A DNA stretch of 64,000 nucleotides from Achromobacter animicus (GCF_902859585.1 NZ_CADIJM010000001.1:930001-994000), one strand, 5' to 3'; counted from the first letter of the stretch, positions 1-9,277 are shown. Notes: generated from the letters alone by a model not told the origin. Numbers and translations: made by a program.

Positions 1-55
1 GCGCCTGAGCATCGGCACGGCCGCAGCCGCCTGTATCAAGAACGCCCCCTTACCC
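1..55 (+). other. Left edge, possible tail of an upstream gene
   Basis: Two plus-strand frames are open here. Frame 1 runs to a stop at 103-105, which would overlap fecR. Frame 2 is the fecR frame itself and stays open to the window edge, so the fecR start could lie further left. FecR genes normally follow an ECF sigma factor gene of the FecI type, so the C-terminus of one may end here. Fewer than 20 residues are visible and no sigma motif can be recognised. This is inferred from position only. Confidence 0.3.
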
Positions 56-1090
56 ATGCCCAACTCGCCCGCGGACTCAAGCCCGACGGCCTTCCCCCAG
101 CTTGAGGGCCCGCCCTTGCCCGCCAGCGTCAGTCTGCGCGCCGTGGACTGGCTGGTCGCCCTGCAGGCGCCCGACGCCAGCGACGCCACGCGCGAGGCCT
201 GCCGGCGCTGGCGCGAGGCAGACCCCGACCACGAGCGCGCCTGGCGGCACATCGAGACCTTTGGCCAGCAGTTGCGCGGATTGAACACGCCGCTCGTACG
301 CGGCGCGCTGACGCGCGAGGGCCGGAACCGTCCCGCGCGGCGCCAGGCCGTCAAGGCGCTGGCGGTGGCGCTGTTTGCCGGCGGCGGCGCCTGGCTGGCG
401 CGCGATAACCTGTGGCGCGGCTGGCTGGACTGGCAGTCCGATCACCACACTGCAGCCGGAGAACGCACGAGCATCCTGCTGGCCGACGCCAGCCGCATCG
501 ACCTGGACACGGCAAGCGCCATCGATGTCCGGTTTGACGGCTCGCAGCGCCTGGTCCGCCTGCTGCACGGCCAGATCCTGATCGCCACCGCGCCCGACCC
601 GGCATCCCAGGCAGGGCGCCCTGCCCGTCCTTTTCTGGTGGAAACGGCGCAAGGCCGCGTGCGCGCCCTGGGCACACGCTACGGCGTGCGCCAGTTCCCT
701 GGCCGCAGCCACGTCGCGGTGTTCGAGGGCGCCGTGGAGATCCGCCCCGAACACCAGGCGGATGCGCCGCGCGTCATTCACGCGGGCGAACAGGCGTCGT
801 TCACCCGCGACGCCGTCGGCACCACGCGGGTGGCGGACCCGCGCGATGCGTCATGGTCCGTGGGCATGCTGGTCGCGCAGGACATGCCGCTGTCCGACTT
901 CATTGCGGAGCTTGCCCGGTATGTGCCCGGCCGGCTGGCCTGCGACCCCGCTGCCGGCCGCCTGAAGGTCTCGGGCATCTATCCGCTGGACGACACCGAC
1001 CGGGTGCTGGACATGCTGCGCCGGACGCATCCGATCGAGGTCGACCAGGTGACGCGCTATTGGATCACCGTGCGCCTGCGTGACGCCTAG
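56..1090 (+). CDS. FecR-family anti-sigma / transmembrane sensor protein
   Basis: This 344-residue protein has the FecR layout. An N-terminal DUF4880-like cytoplasmic segment (about 28-70, with DWLVALQAP and RWREADPDHERAW) is followed by one hydrophobic segment at about 98-115. A periplasmic FecR domain lies at about 135-230 (ERTSILLADASRIDLDTAS, then FEGAVEIRP). A C-terminal STN-like region spans about 270-340. The family relays the liganded state of an outer-membrane receptor to an ECF sigma factor in the inner membrane. The adjacent downstream gene encodes a receptor with the matching N-terminal signalling domain, so the two probably form one cell-surface signalling pathway. The partner sigma gene would lie left of the window. 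The ATG at 56 is the first in frame, but the frame is open upstream. Confidence 0.88.
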   Translation: MPNSPADSSPTAFPQLEGPPLPASVSLRAVDWLVALQAPDASDATREACRRWREADPDHERAWRHIETFGQQLRGLNTPLVRGALTREGRNRPARRQAVKALAVALFAGGGAWLARDNLWRGWLDWQSDHHTAAGERTSILLADASRIDLDTASAIDVRFDGSQRLVRLLHGQILIATAPDPASQAGRPARPFLVETAQGRVRALGTRYGVRQFPGRSHVAVFEGAVEIRPEHQADAPRVIHAGEQASFTRDAVGTTRVADPRDASWSVGMLVAQDMPLSDFIAELARYVPGRLACDPAAGRLKVSGIYPLDDTDRVLDMLRRTHPIEVDQVTRYWITVRLRDA

Positions 1091-1225
1091 CGCCGCGCAG
1101 GCCGCCTCGACTCGCCGCGCTATTCATCGACCCCAAAAATTTTTCGCGCCAACATGAGGGGTTTCCGTTTCCCAAGTGGCAAACCTAATAGAAGCCACAT
1201 TTTTTCACCGGAAACCGGACCTATC

Positions 1226-3631
1226 ATGCCCCCCCGTCAATCTCGGCGCGCCGCGCGCCTCATCGCACGCAATACCCTCGCGCTGGCGGCAAGCCGCGCC
1301 CTCTGGCTCGCGGCATCGGGCATCGCCCTGTCGGCCGGAACGGATGCCGTACAGGCCCAGGCCAGCGCGAAAAGCTACGCGATCCCCGCCGGATCGCTGG
1401 AAAGCGCCCTGACCCGCTACGCCCTCGAAAGCGGGTTGATGTTGTCCTATTCGGCCACCGACATCTCGGGCAAGCGCAGTCCCGGCTTGCAGGGCAGCTT
1501 TGACGCGCCCGAGGCGCTGGCCAGGCTGCTGGCAGGCACCGGACTGGCTGCCCGGCCACAGCCGAATGGCGGCTACATCCTGCGTCCGGTGCCCGGCAGT
1601 CAGCCGGGCCAGGACGCCGCGCAGACCCTGCCCGCGGTGACGGTGACGGGCGTTGCCGAGGAATCCGCTTTCGGCCCGGTGCAAGGGTTTGTGGCCCGGC
1701 GCAGCGCAACCGCCACCAAGACAGACACGGCACTGCATGAAACGCCTCAGTCCGTATCGGTGATTCCGCGCGACCAGGTTGTCGCGCAGGCGGCGGACTC
1801 CCTGGACCAGGCATTGGGCTACACCGCCAGCGTCCAGTCGCTGGAAGGCGGGGCGCTCAGGCACATCGGCACGGGCTTCACGATCCGTGGCTTCAACGTG
1901 ACCGGCGCGGCTCCGTTGTACCTGAACGGCACCAAGTTCCCCATCAACTCGCTCAGTGGCGCCATCGAGCCCTACAACTTCGAACGCATCGAGCTGCTCA
2001 AGGGGCCGGCCTCGATCCTGTACGGGCAGGCCGCACCCGGCGGCATCATCAATCTGGTCAGCAAGCGCCCCACGGCGGAGCCGCTGCGCGAGCTCGAATT
2101 GCAGACCGGAAGCTGGAACAAGAAGCAAATTGCGATGGACCTGGGCGGTCCGGTCACCGAGGACGGCAATGTCCGCTATCGCCTCACCGGACTGGCGCGC
2201 AACAGCGACAGCATGGTCGACTACATCAACAACGACCGCACCTCGCTGGCCGGCGCGCTGGAGTGGCAGATCAGCGATGCCACGCTGATCACGTTCCTGG
2301 CCAGCTACAGCCGCACCGATAGCCCCTACGATGTGGGCAAGCCCCTGGAAGGCACCCTGCTGCCCAACCCCAACGGCCGCATTTCGCGCACGCGCTTCGT
2401 TGGCGAACCGGACTTCGACCGCTATGTCACAAAGGGCGCCACGCTGGGCTACCTGCTCGAACACAAGCTGAACGACGACTGGAAGGTGCGCCAGAATCTG
2501 CTGACCTACAAGCAGCGGGCCGACAATCAGTACGCCGGGGTAGACACGCGCGTGGACGCGTCGGACCCGGCCCTGGCCACCCGCTATGCCCTGACGCGGT
2601 ACGACACCGACAAGGGGCTGGCCGTGGACAACCAATTGCTGGGCAAGCTGCGCCACGGCAGCTTTGAACACACGCTGCTGTTCGGCATCGACTGGAGCAA
2701 GAACGAGTTCTCGCGCGCCCAGAGATCCGGCTCCATCGCGCCGCTGAACCTGTACCACCCCGTCTATGGCGCCCGGCCGGACCTCGGCCCCACCGGTTAT
2801 GGCGAAGACAGCACGCGCCAGCTGGGCTTCTACGCGCAGGACCAGATCAAATTCAACGAACGCTGGATCGCGCTGCTGGGCGGGCGCTACGACTCCGTGC
2901 GTACCGAGTCGACGCCGGGCACGGGCGCACAAAACTCCCACGCCTTCACGCCGCGCGTCGGCCTGATGTATCTGTTCGACAACGGCTTGGCGCCCTACTA
3001 CAGCTACAGCAAGTCGTTCCAACCCGTGATGGGACTGGACTTCGCCGCCAATCCCTTCAAGCCGACCACGGGCGTGCAGCACGAGATCGGATTGAAGTAC
3101 GAACCCAAGGGCGTGGATGCGTCGATCACGTTCGCGCTCTACGAAATCACCCAACGCAATGTCCTGACCAGCGACCCCAATCATGTGGGGTTCCTGGTGC
3201 AGACAGGCGAAGTCCGCTCGAAAGGCGCGGAAATCGAGGCCCGGGCCAGCCTGAACCGGCAACTGGACCTGGTGGCCGCCCTGGCAACGACGGACGCGCG
3301 CGTGGTCAAAAGCAATTTCGGCAACGAAGGAGCGCGGCCCGAATCGGTTCCTCGCAACATGGCATCGCTCTGGATGGACTACCGGTTTTCGTCCGTGCCG
3401 GGCCTGAGCGCGGGCGTGGGCGTGCGCTATGTGGGCCGGCAGGAAATCAACGAAATGCCGATACCGTCGTACACCACGTATGACGCCGCGGTGCGCTATC
3501 AACTGGACAAGTGGCAGTTCGCGCTGAACGTGAAGAACCTGGCCAACAAGACCTACGTGGCCGCGTGCCCCTACACCTGCTATTACGGCGACGAGCGCAA
3601 CATCACGCTGACGGCGCGCGTCAACTGGTAG
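1226..3631 (+). CDS. TonB-dependent siderophore receptor with signalling (STN) domain
   Basis: This outer-membrane receptor of 801 residues is of the FpvA/FecA transducer class. An arginine-rich signal peptide occupies about 1-45. An STN domain lies at about 50-120 (SYAIPAGSLESALTRYALES). A TonB-box-like stretch (TLPAVTVTG, about 135-142) precedes the plug (ETPQSVSVIPRDQV, then LLKGPASILYGQAAPGGIIN). The rest is a 22-strand-type barrel ending in the usual aromatic residue (LTARVNW). The start at 1226 was preferred to the in-frame ATG at 1154 because only the later one is followed at once by a signal peptide. A CPYTCYYGDERN motif near the C-terminus is typical of hydroxamate/pyoverdine-type receptors. 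Expression probably depends on the FecR/sigma pair upstream. The actual siderophore cannot be read from the sequence. Confidence 0.93.
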   Translation: MPPRQSRRAARLIARNTLALAASRALWLAASGIALSAGTDAVQAQASAKSYAIPAGSLESALTRYALESGLMLSYSATDISGKRSPGLQGSFDAPEALARLLAGTGLAARPQPNGGYILRPVPGSQPGQDAAQTLPAVTVTGVAEESAFGPVQGFVARRSATATKTDTALHETPQSVSVIPRDQVVAQAADSLDQALGYTASVQSLEGGALRHIGTGFTIRGFNVTGAAPLYLNGTKFPINSLSGAIEPYNFERIELLKGPASILYGQAAPGGIINLVSKRPTAEPLRELELQTGSWNKKQIAMDLGGPVTEDGNVRYRLTGLARNSDSMVDYINNDRTSLAGALEWQISDATLITFLASYSRTDSPYDVGKPLEGTLLPNPNGRISRTRFVGEPDFDRYVTKGATLGYLLEHKLNDDWKVRQNLLTYKQRADNQYAGVDTRVDASDPALATRYALTRYDTDKGLAVDNQLLGKLRHGSFEHTLLFGIDWSKNEFSRAQRSGSIAPLNLYHPVYGARPDLGPTGYGEDSTRQLGFYAQDQIKFNERWIALLGGRYDSVRTESTPGTGAQNSHAFTPRVGLMYLFDNGLAPYYSYSKSFQPVMGLDFAANPFKPTTGVQHEIGLKYEPKGVDASITFALYEITQRNVLTSDPNHVGFLVQTGEVRSKGAEIEARASLNRQLDLVAALATTDARVVKSNFGNEGARPESVPRNMASLWMDYRFSSVPGLSAGVGVRYVGRQEINEMPIPSYTTYDAAVRYQLDKWQFALNVKNLANKTYVAACPYTCYYGDERNITLTARVNW

Positions 3632-3682
3632 GCCGCGTTCGTGTCGCAAACCGGGATTCGCGCCGCCCCGCTGCCTGCCCGT

Positions 3683-4480
3683 TCAGGGTTGCGTGGCGAT
3701 GCCGGTTTCTGATGAAGGATCGACCGCGCGCAGCAGCCGGCCCAGGTGGCCGCTGCTGGAAAAACCCAGTTCGGCGCTGACTCTTGCCGCCGGTTCGCCC
3801 ATCGCAAGCCGCTGGCGCGCGGCCTGCGCCAGGACCATGCGGCGCAATGAAATCGGAGACTGGCCGTAGGTCTCCATGCAGGCGCGCTGCAGCGTACGGG
3901 TGGTGGCGCCGAGCACGCTGGCCGAATCGGCGATCGCCGGCAACGGCTGCCCCGCTTCCAGCCGCTCGCGCAACAGTTCCAGCCATTGCCGCGCCAGCGG
4001 TAGCGGCGCCTGCGGCGTAATGATCTGACCGTGGATCCGGTGCGTCGCATCCAGTTGGGTGATCAATGCCTCCACCAGCATCGGCAACGCCGACGCCGAC
4101 AACGCCGGCTTCCAGAGCGCATCCAGCATGGCCTGCGCCGCGCCATCCAATTGCAGCACGCCCCCCGCCCGGCAGGCCCGAAGCAATTCCGGAGCCAGAT
4201 AGAGTTCGCCGTGCTGTTGCGAGATGCTCTCGGCGCGCGTGCTGTGCTCGACATGAGACGGCAGCAGCAACGCCTGGCCCCGCACCAGCCGACAGCGGCG
4301 GCGGGCGCCCGCCTCGTCCCGCCAGGCGCTGTCCAGGGCGCCGGCACGCGGCCAAAGCAGCATGGCGCAGTCGTGCTCATGCCAATGGAAGGCATAGCGC
4401 GGCTGCCGGCTGGCCGCCAGAGCGAAACCTGTCTGGGCGATGAGGTCCTGTTTGGAGGAAAGCGGGACGGAACGCGACAT
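3683..4480 (-). CDS. AraC-family transcriptional regulator
   Basis: This 265-residue regulator has an N-terminal cupin-like sensing half (AFHWHEHDCAMLLWPRAG, LLLPSHVEHSTRAES). The C-terminal half carries the tandem helix-turn-helix of AraC proteins (about 165-255, with GATTRTLQRACMETYGQSP and VSAELGFSSSGHLGRLLR). It is transcribed divergently from the Bug protein/PhzF/RidA operon, with a 217-bp gap (4481-4697) that must hold both promoters. It is therefore the likely regulator of that operon. The ligand is unknown; the HWHEHD pattern is common in cupin sensor domains. Confidence 0.9.
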   Translation of the reverse strand: MSRSVPLSSKQDLIAQTGFALAASRQPRYAFHWHEHDCAMLLWPRAGALDSAWRDEAGARRRCRLVRGQALLLPSHVEHSTRAESISQQHGELYLAPELLRACRAGGVLQLDGAAQAMLDALWKPALSASALPMLVEALITQLDATHRIHGQIITPQAPLPLARQWLELLRERLEAGQPLPAIADSASVLGATTRTLQRACMETYGQSPISLRRMVLAQAARQRLAMGEPAARVSAELGFSSSGHLGRLLRAVDPSSETGIATQP

Positions 4481-4697
4481 GGGGATTGCGGGCGTGTGGT
4501 GCGCTGGGCGTTGCCCGGCAACGGCAAGATTGGGCGTTGGGCCAGTATCGGCGCGCGGCCGTTTTCATGCAAGCCTGGCGCGGGCGCGTGGTTTCCGTTG
4601 TCGCGCTTGGGATCAGCTTCTGTCGCGTCGCGGTTCGCCGCCAGCTCGGCCGCTGCCTACGATCTGGGTCATTCCACAAACACACAAGGGAAAATCC

Positions 4698-5666
4698 ATG
4701 ATCCGCACACTTCCGTCGGCGTTGCTGTCCGCCGCCCTGCTTGCCCTTCCGCTGGCCAGCGCCCTGGCTCAACCCGCCTGGCCGGACAAGCCGATCACGC
4801 TGATCGTCCCCTTCCCGGCTGGCGGCGGCACGGATCTGGTGGTGCGCACGCTGCAGCCGGCGTTGACGCGCGAATTAAAGCAGACCGTGATCATCCAGAA
4901 CGCCGGCGGCGCGGGCGGCACCGTGGGTTCGGGCCAGGCCGCACGCGCCAAGCCGGACGGCTACACCGCGCTGGCCGTCACGACCAGCACCACCGCGCTT
5001 GCCGCCCACCTGTACAAGAACCTGCCGTACAAGCCGGCCCAGGATTTCGATTACATCGGCTTCATCGGGACGTCGCCCTATGTGCTGGCAGTGCAGCCGG
5101 CCCTGAAGGCGGCCACACTTCCCGAAGTGGTCGGCGCGTTGAAAGCGCGCTCCGTCGGCACGTATGCGTCGGTGGGCGCCGGTACGGTGTCGCACCTGCT
5201 GGGCGAGATGTTCAAGAAGGACGAGAAACTGGATCTGACGCACGTTCCCTACCGTGGCGCGGCGCCCGCCTACACGGATCTGATCGGCGGTCAGGTCGAC
5301 ATCATGTTCGATAACCCCGTGGGCCTGGCGCCCTTCGTGCAGAGCGGCAAGCTGATTGCGGTGGCGACCACCAGCGCCACCCCCATCCTGCCCAACGTCC
5401 CCACCTTCGCGGCCCAGGGCATGCCGGCCTACACGCAATCGCTCTGGTACGGCCTGGCCTTTCCCAAGGGCACGCCGCCGACCATCGTGGAAAAGATGAA
5501 CCTTGCCCTGAATACGGTGCTGCGGGACCCGGCCATTGCCGCCGATCTGGCCGCCAAGGGCGTGGACGTCAAACCCGGCACGGCAGAGGCGCTGACCCAA
5601 ACCGTCTCACAAGACCTCGCCTTCTGGGGCGACCTCATCACCAAGACCGGAGTCCAGTTTGACTGA
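4698..5666 (+). CDS. Bug/TctC-family periplasmic substrate-binding protein
   Basis: This 322-residue exported protein has a cleavable signal peptide (MIRTLPSALLSAALLALPLA, cut near residue 25). It then has the family hallmark WPDKPITLIVPFPAGGGTD at about 29-46. The family binds carboxylates, often dicarboxylates, amino acids or aromatic acids, for tripartite tricarboxylate transporters; it is massively expanded in Bordetella and Achromobacter. The ATG at 4698 was chosen over earlier in-frame starts because it is followed directly by the signal peptide and preceded by AAGGGAAAA. No TctA/TctB membrane genes are adjacent, as is usual for orphan Bug proteins. It overlaps the next gene by 8 bp and so is co-transcribed with PhzF and RidA. 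Confidence 0.93.
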   Translation: MIRTLPSALLSAALLALPLASALAQPAWPDKPITLIVPFPAGGGTDLVVRTLQPALTRELKQTVIIQNAGGAGGTVGSGQAARAKPDGYTALAVTTSTTALAAHLYKNLPYKPAQDFDYIGFIGTSPYVLAVQPALKAATLPEVVGALKARSVGTYASVGAGTVSHLLGEMFKKDEKLDLTHVPYRGAAPAYTDLIGGQVDIMFDNPVGLAPFVQSGKLIAVATTSATPILPNVPTFAAQGMPAYTQSLWYGLAFPKGTPPTIVEKMNLALNTVLRDPAIAADLAAKGVDVKPGTAEALTQTVSQDLAFWGDLITKTGVQFD

Positions 5667-6540
5667 CCTTCACCCCAACCTCGTCCCCGCCCAGCCTCCC
5701 GCCGGCCAGGCGGCCCTGCTGCGCGTATTCGTCGATCCGTCCCAGCCCCTGCAAGGCGGAAATCCGGTGCCGTTGGTGCTTGACGCGCGCGGCATGTCGG
5801 CGGCCGACATGCAGGCGCTGGCCGCGCATCACGGCCACGAGTCGTCCTTCGTGGTGCCGGCCGACCGCGATGACCACCTGTGCCAACTGCGATTCTTCGT
5901 GCCCGGCCACGAAATGGAGATGTGCGGCCACGCGACCGTAGGGACGCTCTGGGCGCTGCGGCAATGGCAACGCTGGAGCACGCCGCGCGCCCGCGTTCAG
6001 ACCCTGAGCGGCAGCGTGGACATCGAATGGGACGAGGCTGGCAATCGCGCCTGGGTGTCGCAACCAGCCGTCGCCACATCCGCGCTCACGCCCGCGCAAT
6101 GCCGCGCGATCGCCACCGTGCTGCGTATCGACCCCCACTTGCCGGGCCTGCACATGATCAATGCCAGCACCAGCCGCGTGAAGACGTTGGTGCGATTGCC
6201 GGCCGTGGCCGACCTGGATGCCTTGGCGCCGGACTTCGATGCGATGCGGGACATCTGCGAAGCCATTGGCTCAACCGGCCTCTACCCTTATGCGCTGAGC
6301 GCGGACGGCGCCAGCGCGCGGCAATTTCCCAAGGCGTCCGGCTACCCCGAGGATGCCGCCACCGGCATCGCCGCCGCGGCCTTGTGGGGTTACCTGAACG
6401 AGACGGGCAGCGTGCCGGCGGACGGGGTGTACACGGTCCGCCAAGGCGTGGCCATGGGCTCGCCGTCGGCGATCCAGTTGCGCCGGCGCGCGGACGCCCC
6501 CGGCTGTTGGCTGAGCGGCGAGACGCAATGGATACGGTGA
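5659..6540 (+). CDS. PhzF-family isomerase/epimerase
   Basis: This 293-residue protein belongs to the PhzF/diaminopimelate-epimerase-like fold. The first half has the acidic catalytic motif HGHESSFV (about 58-65) and the conserved MEMCGHATVGTLWAL (about 86-100). The second half has the matching GYPEDAATGIAAAALWGYL. The start is a TTG at 5659 in the overlap TTGACTGA with the stop of the Bug gene, suggesting translational coupling; the next in-frame ATG would delete the N-terminal strand. Family members isomerise small hydroxy- or amino-acid-like substrates. With a binding protein upstream and RidA downstream, a role in processing an imported amino or hydroxy acid is likely but unproven. Confidence 0.87.
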   Translation: MTDLHPNLVPAQPPAGQAALLRVFVDPSQPLQGGNPVPLVLDARGMSAADMQALAAHHGHESSFVVPADRDDHLCQLRFFVPGHEMEMCGHATVGTLWALRQWQRWSTPRARVQTLSGSVDIEWDEAGNRAWVSQPAVATSALTPAQCRAIATVLRIDPHLPGLHMINASTSRVKTLVRLPAVADLDALAPDFDAMRDICEAIGSTGLYPYALSADGASARQFPKASGYPEDAATGIAAAALWGYLNETGSVPADGVYTVRQGVAMGSPSAIQLRRRADAPGCWLSGETQWIR

Positions 6541-7028
6541 CCGCTGGCGGCACGCCCGACTCCCGGCTGGCTGCGGCCGGCTGGCGCCTGCCCGCGGCGC
6601 CCGTTCCGCGCGGCGCCTATGCGCTCTACCACTTGGCGGCCCTGACCGGCGCAACACTGGTCTGCATCAGCGGCCAGGCCAGCCGGCGGGACGGCACACC
6701 GATCGTGGGGATATGCCGGCCTGGCGCCGATCTGGACGCCGCCCGCTCCGCCTGTGCACACGCGGCGCTGAGTGCGCTGAGCGCCCTGCGCGAAGCCTGC
6801 GGCGGCAATTTGGACCGCGTGCGCGCCGTGCTGCAATTGCGCGGCTATCTGCGCAGCGAGGCGGAATTCGAAGACCACAGTGCGGTGCTGGACGGTGCAT
6901 CAGCAGTGCTGGAAGCGGCATTCCCGCACATGCCGAGTCCGGCACGCAGTGCGGTGGGAGTAACCAGCCTGCCCGGCCGCAGTTGGGCGGAAATCGAAAT
7001 CAGCGCGCTGCTGGACGACCGCGGCTGA
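6528..7028 (+). CDS. RidA/YjgF-family protein (enamine/imine deaminase type)
   Basis: This protein of about 166 residues is of the RidA/UK114 family, longer form. Recognisable blocks are LVCISGQASRRDGTPIVG, a helix with ALSALREACGGNLDRVRAV, and the C-terminal ARSAVGVTSLPGRSWAEIEI. Family members hydrolyse reactive enamine/imine intermediates or related small molecules in the cytosol. It overlaps the PhzF gene. The ATG at 6528 gives a 13-bp overlap; a GTG at 6537 gives the more typical 4-bp GTGA overlap and may be the true start. It closes the Bug-PhzF-RidA operon. The arginine that binds the carboxylate in canonical RidA could not be assigned with certainty. Confidence 0.82.
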   Translation: MDTVTAGGTPDSRLAAAGWRLPAAPVPRGAYALYHLAALTGATLVCISGQASRRDGTPIVGICRPGADLDAARSACAHAALSALSALREACGGNLDRVRAVLQLRGYLRSEAEFEDHSAVLDGASAVLEAAFPHMPSPARSAVGVTSLPGRSWAEIEISALLDDRG

Positions 7029-7118
7029 CCCCGCCGAGCCAACCCGCCCGCGCTGTCGGGCGGGCGGCACTGATACGACGATAACGGTACGGCTGCCCCG
7101 CCGCTTCGGCGGCCAGAC

Positions 7119-7670
7119 TCAATGCCCCGTCGCGTCACCCTGACGACTGGCTTCGAACAGGAACCACGTGCGCCGCTCGGTCTCGTCGATCCAGTTTTCG
7201 ATCAGGCTGGAACTGGCGATGTCGCGATGCTCGTCGGTGACGTTGTGGGCTTCGCGCAGCGCGGCCGCCAGGACCTTGTTGTCTTCGCGCAGTTCGGCCA
7301 GCATGTCCAGCGGCTGCACGTAGTCGGCGTCGTTGTCGGCAATGCGCTGCGACCGCGAAATATGCCCGATGGACCGCAGGGTGGTGCCGCCAATCTTGCG
7401 GATGCGTTCGGCGAGAGGGTCGGTCATGGCGAACAGCTGATCGCCCTGCTCGTCCAGCAGCAGGTGATAGTCCCGGAAGTGGGGACCGCTGATGTGCCAA
7501 TGAAAATTCTTGGTCTTCAGATACAGCGCAAACACGTCGGCCAGTATCTGGTTCAGCGCCGCGGAGATGTCGCGGGTAGCCTCAGCGGCGAGGTCGGTGG
7601 GCGTCGCCAGCGGCGCCTTGCGGCGGTCCTTCAGCGCCTTGGTGGTCTTCTCATTCAGTTTCTTGGCCAT
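7119..7670 (-). CDS. dps: Dps-family DNA-binding ferritin-like protein
   Basis: This 183-residue protein forms the Dps dodecamer that oxidises and stores iron and protects DNA in starvation and peroxide stress. The inter-subunit ferroxidase residues are visible with the exact family spacing: H57 in KNFHWH, H69 in FRDYH, and D84 and E88 in DPLAERIR. An N-terminal lysine-rich tail (MAKKLNEKTTKALKDRRK) is the sort that binds DNA in E. coli Dps. It is transcribed away from the MFS gene across a 158-bp gap (7671-7828). No OxyR or Fur site could be identified with confidence. Confidence 0.95.
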   Translation of the reverse strand: MAKKLNEKTTKALKDRRKAPLATPTDLAAEATRDISAALNQILADVFALYLKTKNFHWHISGPHFRDYHLLLDEQGDQLFAMTDPLAERIRKIGGTTLRSIGHISRSQRIADNDADYVQPLDMLAELREDNKVLAAALREAHNVTDEHRDIASSSLIENWIDETERRTWFLFEASRQGDATGH

Positions 7671-7828
7671 GAATCGCAGCTCCTGGTTAGAAATCGGAAA
7701 ACACGTTCGCGGCGTACTTGCAGCCGGCCGCGAGGCACAGCGTAAATCTCCGGCTGCGCTTTGCCAATGGCCGGCACAGCGAAGGAGTATGCTACGCCGC
7801 TTCGCATCTCCCAGCTTCCCTCACCACC

Positions 7829-9007
7829 ATGCGCGGCAATCCCGACGCCAGGCAAGGCGCCATCGCGTTGCACGGGTTCTATTTCCTGTACTACGGCTTG
7901 CAGGGCGTAAGTATCCCGTTTCTGCCGTTGTGGTTCGCGAGCCGGGGACTGGACCCGGCGCTGATCGGGCTGATCGTCGCCACGTCGTTCCTGCCCAAAA
8001 TCCTGTCGACGCCGATCGTGGCGCACGTGGCGGACCAGACAGGTCGCGCTCACGCGCTGATCGCATCGGCGCTGGCGGCATCGCTGGCGCTTTTCCTGTG
8101 CTATCCGTTCAGCCAGAGTTCAGCTTTGCTGCTGGCAATCACGTTGCTGCTGAACGCGGTGTTTCCCGCCGTCCTGCCGCTGATGGACCGGATGGCGATT
8201 GCAAGCGGGCGGGGACAAGGCAATTCCTATACGGTGATGCGCGCGTGCGGGTCGCTGGGATTTGCGACGGTGACGTTGGCGGGCGGCTATCTGATCAAGA
8301 CGTTCGACACGGACTGGGTGATGTGGCTGTCGATCCTGCTGATCGTCGCGTGCCTGGCCTGCGTGCGCCTGCTGCCGCGGGCAGCACGGCCAGCGGCGGT
8401 TGACGCCCCCGTCGATCGCGTACGCCTGCCGATGCGAGAGGTCCTGCGCGACCGCCCTTTGTTGATGTGCATCGCGGCCGCGTCGCTGGTGCAGGCGAGC
8501 AATGGCTTTCTGTATTCGTACTCCACGCTGCATTGGACCGCGAACGGGTTGTCGACGGCGATGATCTCGCTGCTGTGGGTGGTGGGGGTGACCAGCGAAG
8601 TTCTGTTCTTTTTTCTAGCGCCGCGCATTTTGGCTCGCACGGGTGCGCAATGGCTGATTCTGACATCGGCCGTCATGACCGCCATTCGCTGGACGGGACT
8701 GTCCGCCACCACGGATCCTGCGATTATCGCGGGCCTGCAATTGCTGCAATGCTTCACCCTGGCGGGCAACAACGCCGCGATCATGTGGTACATCACTCGC
8801 CGCGTACCGGCGGCATGCAAGACGTCCGCCATCGCGTTGTATGCGTTGCTGTCGGGCGGCGTGTTCATGTTCGCCAGCATTCAGATTGGCGGCGCTCTGT
8901 ACCGGGCCTATGCACCTGGCGGGTTCCTGGTCATGGCGATATGCGCGGGCGGCGCAGTGCCGCTGGTGATTTGTTCTGAGAAGCTACGGAAGCGGGGTAT
9001 CGAGTGA
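7829..9007 (+). CDS. MFS transporter, HcaT/nucleoside-symporter-like
   Basis: This is a 392-residue polytopic membrane protein with about 12 hydrophobic segments. Its start (GAIALHGFYFLYYGLQGVSI) and the loop HVADQTGRAH after the second segment fit the MFS_1-like group that includes 3-phenylpropionate (HcaT) and nucleoside symporters. The ATG at 7829 was chosen because the open frame upstream is hydrophilic and lacks a signal-like segment. It is a single gene, followed by a large repeat-rich non-coding region. The substrate is unknown. Confidence 0.85.
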   Translation: MRGNPDARQGAIALHGFYFLYYGLQGVSIPFLPLWFASRGLDPALIGLIVATSFLPKILSTPIVAHVADQTGRAHALIASALAASLALFLCYPFSQSSALLLAITLLLNAVFPAVLPLMDRMAIASGRGQGNSYTVMRACGSLGFATVTLAGGYLIKTFDTDWVMWLSILLIVACLACVRLLPRAARPAAVDAPVDRVRLPMREVLRDRPLLMCIAAASLVQASNGFLYSYSTLHWTANGLSTAMISLLWVVGVTSEVLFFFLAPRILARTGAQWLILTSAVMTAIRWTGLSATTDPAIIAGLQLLQCFTLAGNNAAIMWYITRRVPAACKTSAIALYALLSGGVFMFASIQIGGALYRAYAPGGFLVMAICAGGAVPLVICSEKLRKRGIE

Positions 9008-9115
9008 CGGCAGTATCTTTTTCGAGATTTTTATATCTACGCATGTGATTTTTTGGTGTGTGTTTTTGGGGTTTGACGGGTACGGATTGCTGGCGATGGT
9101 CGGCGTTCTTGGGAC

Positions 9116-9277
9116 GCCCGGCGCGGCGTGGGCCTGGGGTGGGCGGGGCTCCGATTGCGGTCCGGAGCCTTCGCTCCGGACTGCCCCTTCGTCATCTTCG
9201 TCCGCCTTCGGCTCCCTTCAGATTCCCTCGGGCGCATCTAAACGCCCCGCCCACCCCAGGCCCACGCCACACCGGGC
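9116..9277 (+). repeat. Long hairpin element, copy 1
   Basis: A perfect 25-bp inverted repeat (9125-9149 against 9244-9268) extends through a 3-nt internal loop to GCCCGG/CCGGGC (9116-9121 and 9272-9277). It encloses a core of about 94 bp (9150-9243). The core contains its own hairpin, GTCCGGAG-CCTTCG-CTCCGGAC, and a second small GCCTTCGGC hairpin. The core recurs in opposite orientation at 9915-10021, whereas the arms do not. This is seen directly. Whether it acts as a structured RNA, a cruciform or a small mobile element is unknown. Confidence 0.8.

Noticed and set aside
1091-1225. Fur box or ECF sigma promoter in front of the siderophore receptor
   Set aside because: Expected biologically, but no sequence close to the Fur 19-mer or a defined FecI-type promoter could be pointed to.
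1205-3649. Very long minus-strand open frame opposite the siderophore receptor gene
   Set aside because: Its translation is arginine/valine-rich with no family signature, and the plus strand has an unmistakable receptor. Long antisense frames are common in high-GC coding DNA.
7045-7068. Hairpin CCCGCCC/GGGCGGG between the RidA gene and dps
   Set aside because: No T-tract follows on either strand; such GC stems arise easily in this sequence.
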